A DNA stretch of 64,000 nt from Antilocapra americana (lineage: Eukaryota; Chordata; Mammalia; Artiodactyla; Antilocapridae): assembly GCA_007570785.1 (NCBI GenBank), contig ML660777.1:9478499-9542498 (forward strand), written 5' to 3'. The translations under genes were made by a program, and so were the position numbers. Below are positions 58,713 to 64,000 of the stretch, piece after piece; the first letter of the stretch is position 1, and the number at the start of each line of letters is the position of its first letter. The notes beneath the pieces were generated by a model. That model was not told the DNA's origin and ran no database searches. It saw nothing but the letters and a program-made list of their open reading frames with translations.

Positions 58713-58841
58713 CATGTTTTTGTTGTTTAGTCCCTCAGTCATGTCCAACTATTTGCGACCCCATGGACTGTAGCCTGTCAGGCCCCTCTGTCCATGTGAC
58801 TCTCCAGGCAAGAATACTAGAATAGGTTACCATTTCTACTC
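58713..58841 (+). mobile_element. Bov-A type SINE fragment with target duplication
   Basis: Single Bov-A unit (gtttagtccctcagtcatgt, gcgaccccatggactgtagc, caggcaagaatactagaa). Flanked by cattcttttac at 58702-58712 and 58842-58852. Confidence 0.92.
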
Positions 58842-59894
58842 CATTCTTTTACTATACAGGGAGACTTTTCCTATTAACAAAGAGTTTCTAAAGTTTGTCC
58901 TATTCAGGATAATGTAGTGTCTCAGGATTTGTTTTGTATTATATATTTCCATTATGATCACGTTTGTGAATTTACATTTATTGCTGACTAACAGCAGACA
59001 TTCCTTTAATGTTTTATTCTGTCTGACATAGATGTTAAGCTGCATGGTTTTATCATAGTCAGAAGTGTGATTTTACACTAATTAAAAACAACATTTTAAC
59101 TTGTGTACATTTTTTAACAAGAATTTAAATTTTTAAGAATTAGAAGGAATTTGTATTTTTGTTATAGAAAAAAGAAAATGTTTAAAATAGCCTACTTCAC
59201 AATCATAGACTGTACCAGTAGATTTCATTTCCTTAAAGGAGAGTTTGAAGCAAAGAGGAAACTTGACAGCAAAAAGCTTCCAAGATTAATACAATGTTAT
59301 CTACCATTAACTAAGTAAAAATACTACTACTGCATATATCAGCTATAGTTTCAAAGTGACTAACCAGGTTATAGCTTCAGTTTATTAAATAATTAAATGA
59401 AAGCTTTAAGGGCCCAGAAAACTACTTAATACCTATTTTTATTTATTTTTTTTTGTTTTAAATAGAATTGTCTTACTTTCTTCAGTTTTTACTCAGCTAA
59501 ATTCCATTACAGGCAAGTTTTGTTTTTGTTTTTTAGAAAGTACCCCCTTACCCTCTACCAAACAGCCTTCTAATTTAGCAGTGTAACAAATTTTTAAACC
59601 ATTTTATTTGGAAGGTCTAAGAATTTAATTTTGCAACAAAATAACACTTAAGAATTATAGAAAATTTTAGTGCTTTATAGTGATATGTTTTTAATGTTCT
59701 CTGTAGGAATACATTCATATTATGGATATATGTGACCAGTTTTTTAGTAAAGTGCTATTTAGATTTCTTATACATATTTTTTAAATCCATAACTATTTCA
59801 TGGAAATGTTAAAAGATGTTGATAATTGGTAAATCACCAACAGATTAAGACATTTGTCTAGATTGATCATTTAAGAAATACTTTTCATTATGAC

Positions 59895-59900
59895 TTTATT
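59895..59900 (-). promoter_or_regulatory. ECT2L: Candidate poly(A) signal for ECT2L
   Basis: AATAAA on the - strand about 335 bases beyond the ECT2L stop at 60234. A clear GT-rich element downstream is not obvious, so this is only a candidate. Confidence 0.35.
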
Positions 59901-60233
59901 TTTCATTAGATCAGAAAACAAATCTTTAAATACTCAGTATACTTATTCAGTCTTAGGTTTTGTCAGTCAGATTAAATAATACTGTCCATGAAAGACAACT
60001 ATCAAAAGAAGTGGTTCAGATTTTTATATTCAAGTTTTTCTTATCCATTTCACCTAATTGAGCATAGATGATAAAGTTTAAAAGTTGGGAGGAACTTCAT
60101 GAGTCCCCCTAGTTCATCCACGGACCATCCATGAGGAACCATTATGCTGCTTCTTACTGGATCTTCTGGAACAGAAAACAATATGATGTCTTTGTCAGGG
60201 CAGATTGGCATCCCTGGTGTTTGAAGTCCAGAC

Positions 60234-60361
60234 TCACTTTTCCATACTACTTTTGATGGCATTTTGGAGTACAGACAACCATAGAAATTTATCATCCTCA
60301 ACTTCTGTTGCACAAATCCATTCATGTTTTGGACCTTGAAGAATAAATGCATTCTTGATAA
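60234..60361 (-). CDS. ECT2L: ECT2L terminal coding exon (end of PH-like domain)
   Basis: After a tatttttacag acceptor on the - strand the frame reads [20 protein letters not shown] and then [20 protein letters not shown] to TGA (60236-60234). The closing Trp-containing amphipathic helix is typical of the last helix of PH domains in Dbl-family exchange factors. The location next to REPS1 in tail-to-tail order agrees with ECT2L in other mammals. The stop overlaps a consensus donor (gtgagt), so a longer spliced C-terminus is possible. Identity as ECT2L rests on synteny and PH similarity, not on a full alignment. Confidence 0.85.
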
Positions 60362-61344
60362 CTGTAAAAATATTGGAAGTACATAAATTAATTTTTGTAG
60401 GTAACAGTGAAAAGGAAAAAACATCTTAAAATTCAAGAGTTGATCAAGTCATCTTGAACACTTTTTGAGAATTACAGTTTCAAACACAAATCCAGTTTAG
60501 AATATAACTTCCTAAATTACTGAATAATTTAAATATAGTCTAAAATAAACTTGTCTTTATAATTGTTATAATTAGCAATTACTTTTAAAGTAATAGATGA
60601 TCTAATATTCTTTAATTTCAGAAGGAACTGGAACTGGTAAAGCTCTTTACAAGAGTAATTGTAGATAAGAGATGCTGAGAGCTGGACCTTGGCCACCCTG
60701 GTATGAGCAACAGGACAGAAAGAAGCCAACGACGACTTAGCTGAATGCCCACTTTTAGCTTACATTATGATGTTCTGACATAGAGCATAGCTGAGATGGA
60801 AGGAGACATGTCATGCACATTATAGATAACTAACCCTTCTTACCTGAGTTTGACAATATTTCTCAATAGGTGAAAATATTTATTCCCACGTTTAGTGTTC
60901 AGTATTTCTCAGATTTTAAATGAAGCCAAAAGCAGATCTTTTTAGATTAGTTCCTTCTCTGAGGTCTTGGTTCTAACTTTACCTATAAGTCCTACCTTCA
61001 GTGCAGTGAAAAATATTGGAACAAAAGGTGTTATATTCAGATTGCCTGGCCTAACAGAAATATAGGAAAAGAGATACAGATCTTTTTAAGATTGGGAAGT
61101 AGAGTGTAAGATAAAAACTAAAAGGTACAGTAGGTTTAAGTAGGATTTCTTTTTGTAACAATGATTATTTCTTTTGAGATTATTATGAGTTAAATGTTTG
61201 TTACTAAACATTTGCAAATGCATCCTTTAGAGAACTCGTAAATGCAAATTTATGGGAAAAAAGTACAGTCAAATCTGCAATAACCATTTAGTTCTAGTAT
61301 AATGGAAAAGTAATAGATAAAAATTGTAACATCTACAAGCAATA

Positions 61345-61450
61345 GAAGGTAGTGATTAAGGACTCCAGCTTCCCTGGCAATGATACAGGGTTATGCCTCC
61401 TTTTGTGACTGGAAAGCTGTTTTCCTAATGTGTAGGGTATGTGTCTGATG
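61345..61450 (+). repeat. MIR-like fragment in ECT2L intron
   Basis: ggtagtgattaaggactcca then a degraded body resembles the start of MIR. Lies in the 1.28 kb intron between the two ECT2L exons (60362-61640), the rest of which shows nothing recognisable. Confidence 0.45.
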
Positions 61451-61640
61451 ATGCCAGCATTCCTTTCTTTTGCTATTTCAGAAGTAGAGGAAAGTTTACA
61501 TTAATGAGATCCTAAAAATACTTGGGAAATTATTTGCAAATGCAAATTCCAGTTCCTGCTTTTCTATTTTAACAGCTAAAGAGTTTTATATAATACAGCT
61601 TCCTAAAGGTGTTATCTCTTAGGAGGAAGAGAATACATAC

Positions 61641-61813
61641 ATTTGGAATCTGGTATGTCTTCTATGGTTAACCTATGAAGTGCCACTGATGCAATGAATT
61701 GGTAGGTTGATTTTGAAGTCCTTTCAAATGGAGTATGAGATGTACCCCGACTAGAAACGAGCAGTGCATCGTTGAAGAGGAAAAGACTGAGATCACAGGT
61801 ATGTTCATAGAGC
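61641..61813 (-). CDS. ECT2L: ECT2L penultimate exon (first half of PH-like domain)
   Basis: The - strand exon follows a ttctctttttt...accag acceptor and reads [20 protein letters not shown], then [20 protein letters not shown] and [11 protein letters not shown], ending one base into a codon before gtatgt. That base plus the first two of the 60238-60361 segment make Phe and keep the frame open, so the two exons join directly. The [10 protein letters not shown] strand is a PH-domain hallmark. ECT2L is a predicted Rho-type guanine exchange factor with an F-box. The upstream DH-domain exons must lie beyond or at the window edge; I could not identify them here. Confidence 0.88.
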
Positions 61814-64000
61814 CTGGTTTAAAAAAGAGAAAGAGCAGTTTAGTTTTACACATGCATACATGTGGGCTTTGTTACACGCTTCACCATCTTTACGTTGATA
61901 AGCTCATTATCAGGGTTTTTCCCCACCTCAGACCTTTGGACTGACTTTTTGAAGTTCTCTGTATATTTTTGAGAGTCCCTCTGTGTCTCAGACCAGTCAT
62001 GTGGGTGGGCCTCAGGGTCCCTGGTGGAGTGATTTGAGGTTATCCATTGGACAGTATCCAGTCAATGCAGAAAATTTTCCCAGTGTTACAACACAAGTCA
62101 GGTTAAAGCTGTGTTGGTATTTTGTGTTTGATATACTTAAGACAATCTGGGGGAAATGGTCTCATTTAGTTTGGTTTCATCTTTAAGGGTAACAGGTTGG
62201 GTTAGAGAGAAGCACAAGTCAGTGAGGTGTGCAGTATCTTTAAGTTGGAAAGGAGGGAAAAGAAAAGCATTTACTATGTAGGAAATAAGAGAATTTTCTA
62301 ATATCAGTTGGAGAGAAATTGATGAAAAGTTGGATTTAAGTAGCTCTTCAATTCTACTGAGGTTGCTACCATGGTAGGCATTTTTTGGTCCCCAGCCTCC
62401 ATCTGGTATCCTCTGGTTTTCTGCTGATGGAGCCAGATCACAGTGGTTAGCAGATTTCACTGTGCTCTGGTGTGGGTTATCTCATGGGAGTACGCAACCA
62501 AGCATCAAATGATGTGCTAGGGAGGAACTTGGGAAGCCTCACCCCATGCCCCCAATTTCTGTCCAGCACCAGGAGTGGCCAAGTGCAGCAAGCTCATTAC
62601 TTTGATGGAGGATAGCCAAAAAAAATGGTTTTTCTCTTAGAAGCATCAAGAAGCCCTCAGGAAGTTACTCTAAGCAAGCAACTCAGTTGACTGGTTATTC
62701 AGAGTAATTCTCTTATTTTTTATCTTCATCATCTGTGTTTAATTTTTAAATTGTTGAGTTAGATCCAAATAAAGTTGTACAGAAGTGATACAGTTACATC
62801 AAGATATACTGTCAGCTGTTTTAATGTACTACTCTTTTGTTTCACTTTTTGTTTGGCTCACTCCTCCCTCCACTTACATTACCCAAGTTACCAAACAGTA
62901 AACTTTCCACTTTTTTTTAACCCATTCAAGTAGTCACTCACGTATGTACCTATGTATGCACCTATTTACAGGTAGGTTGTTTGGTTTTAAGTATTATTCC
63001 AGGCTCTTTTCTTGCTTTTCTCAGCAATAGAAATCACTTCAAGTTCTTTTTAATGACCAAATAATAACATGAATGTGGATCACCATTTTCCTAGTTCTTC
63101 CCTCACATAGTGGGCATTTCTTTGTTTGCAGGCTCAGGTCTCTTTCTTCCTTCTTCCCTCCCTCGTTTCCTTTGTTTTTTCTTTATTGCCACTGTGAGCA
63201 ATGTTTGAAAAAACCAGTTCCTTACATATAAACAGACTCCTTACATGCGCTGATATTTCTGTCAGATAGGGTTCCCCAGGGTAGGATTGATTGACCAAAT
63301 GGTATATATTTTTACCAAAGACTGACAGGTTGTTTTCCATAAAAGCTACTATAATTCACCTTTAGAATCCACTCTGTATTATAGTGGCTCTGACTTGTAC
63401 AAACTTTACTGTGCATCTGAATTACCCAGAGATTTTTGTTAAAATGCAAATTCAGTAGAGCAAGACGAGCCTGAGATTCTGTGTTTCTAACAGCTCCCTG
63501 GTGATGCTGTTTCGCCAGCCACACTTGAGAGTATTGAGGCACTTAAGTCGTGTATTAATTAGAGCTGTGTCCAGGAGGTGGGCAAAAGACTGGATTGGGA
63601 GAGGGAGTGGTTTAAACATTTTTAAGGAGTGCTTTGCTTCAGGTTCAGCTCTTGGGAGAGTGTTGGGGGTACAGGTCATGTTAGGTGTGTGGTCATCCAA
63701 CCACTGGAGCCACTTTCCTTTTTCAGACATTTCCCTCCCGTATCTGTGGTTATGATTTAGGCTGGAAGGAGTGGGATGCTTCATATTTACTGATAGTTGG
63801 CAAGAAATAATGCTCCAGATTAAGTCGATAGGGTATTCTGAGAATAAGGGAGCAGGTAGAAGTAGGGGGGAGGGCAAGGAGAAGCAAGAAAGGGGTGTGT
63901 TCAGATCGGTATGTGGTGAGCTGCATGTGCTGAATGGCCATGTTAGGCAAAAGAATTCCACCCATGTTTGTGACCCTTTGGCAATATTTTTACTCTTATT
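61814..64000 (-). other. ECT2L: ECT2L upstream intron region
   Basis: No further ECT2L exon was recognised on the - strand. A hAT-type MER-like fragment lies at about 63380-63535, and 62850-63330 looks like decayed LINE sequence. The segment 62320-62620 is richer in GC and remains unexplained. The longest open frame here (63452-63961, -) overlaps the MER-like fragment and shows no protein family features. Confidence 0.6.
63380..63535 (+). mobile_element. hAT-type MER-like fragment
   Basis: tgcatctgaattacccagag, gcctgagattctgtgtttct and cctggtgatgctgtttcg are in the order of short hAT repeats of the kind also seen at 56359. Family not determined. Confidence 0.6.

Larger units (their letters stand above)
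57966..60233. other. Region between REPS1 and ECT2L
   Basis: AT-rich sequence between the two convergent 3' ends. It contains possible distal REPS1 poly(A) signals, a Bov-A type SINE at 58713, a candidate ECT2L poly(A) signal at 59895 on the opposite strand, and presumably the ECT2L 3' UTR above that. No coding segment recognised. Confidence 0.7.

Noticed and set aside
60529..60729. - strand 66-codon frame between the ECT2L exons as an extra exon
   Set aside because: The two flanking exons already join in frame, and the peptide does not resemble the PH domain.
61667..61672. gttaac as the donor of the ECT2L exon
   Set aside because: It would break the frame with the next exon; the gtatgt at 61640 keeps the frame and adds the expected IEDIPDSK segment.
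63452..63961. 169-codon - strand open frame at the right edge
   Set aside because: Overlaps a hAT-type repeat, low-complexity Leu/Ser/Pro composition, no splice-site support.

Overview
This is a mammalian nuclear genomic window from a ruminant. The evidence is the dense set of Bov-tA, Bov-A2 and ART2/BovB-3'-type SINE copies, an artiodactyl CHR-2 type SINE, a ruminant-type LINE-1, and older mammalian MIR, L2 and hAT remnants. Species (cattle, buffalo, sheep, goat) cannot be separated from the sequence alone. It is AT-rich and contains no bacterial operon, CRISPR array or provirus that I can see.

The main gene is REPS1 (RALBP1-associated Eps15-homology protein 1) on the + strand. I could place 19 coding exons (exons 2-20 if one upstream exon carries the start codon) between 11938 and 57768. 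Every junction has GT/AG sites and all reading phases agree. The exons encode 745 residues, matching the family length of 796 if the missing exon supplies the usual first 51. The order is: end of the first EH domain (exon 2), Ser/Pro-rich linker (exons 3-5), second EH domain with an intact DxDxDG loop (exons 6-8), a long Ser/Pro-rich region with SH3-ligand-like motifs (exons 9-18), and a C-terminal coiled coil (exons 19-20). A canonical AATAAA with a GT-rich downstream element follows the stop by about 175 bases.

On the - strand at the right end are the last two recognisable exons of a second gene, best matched to ECT2L (PH-like C-terminus of a Dbl-family protein). REPS1 and this gene converge tail to tail, with about 2.5 kb between stop codons.

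Layout: 1-11937 is the 3' part of REPS1 intron 1, with old L1 and MIR remnants, a Tigger/MER2-like fossil and a CHR-2 SINE interrupted by a nearly perfect 5S rRNA retropseudogene. 11938-18000 is an exon-dense block holding both EH domains. 18000-28583 is a 10.6 kb intron containing a hAT/Charlie DNA transposon with target duplications and a decayed transposase. 28584-38393 carries exons 9-12. 38424-45952 is a nearly full-length antisense LINE-1. 47201-57768 carries exons 13-20. 57769-64000 holds the REPS1 3' end and the convergent ECT2L exons.

I see no convincing undescribed system. The most noteworthy observations are the tailless 5S insertion, two NAGNAG tandem acceptors in REPS1, a stop codon overlapping a consensus splice donor at the ECT2L end, the intact-ended hAT fossil, and an antisense L1 whose 5' region points towards REPS1 exon 13.
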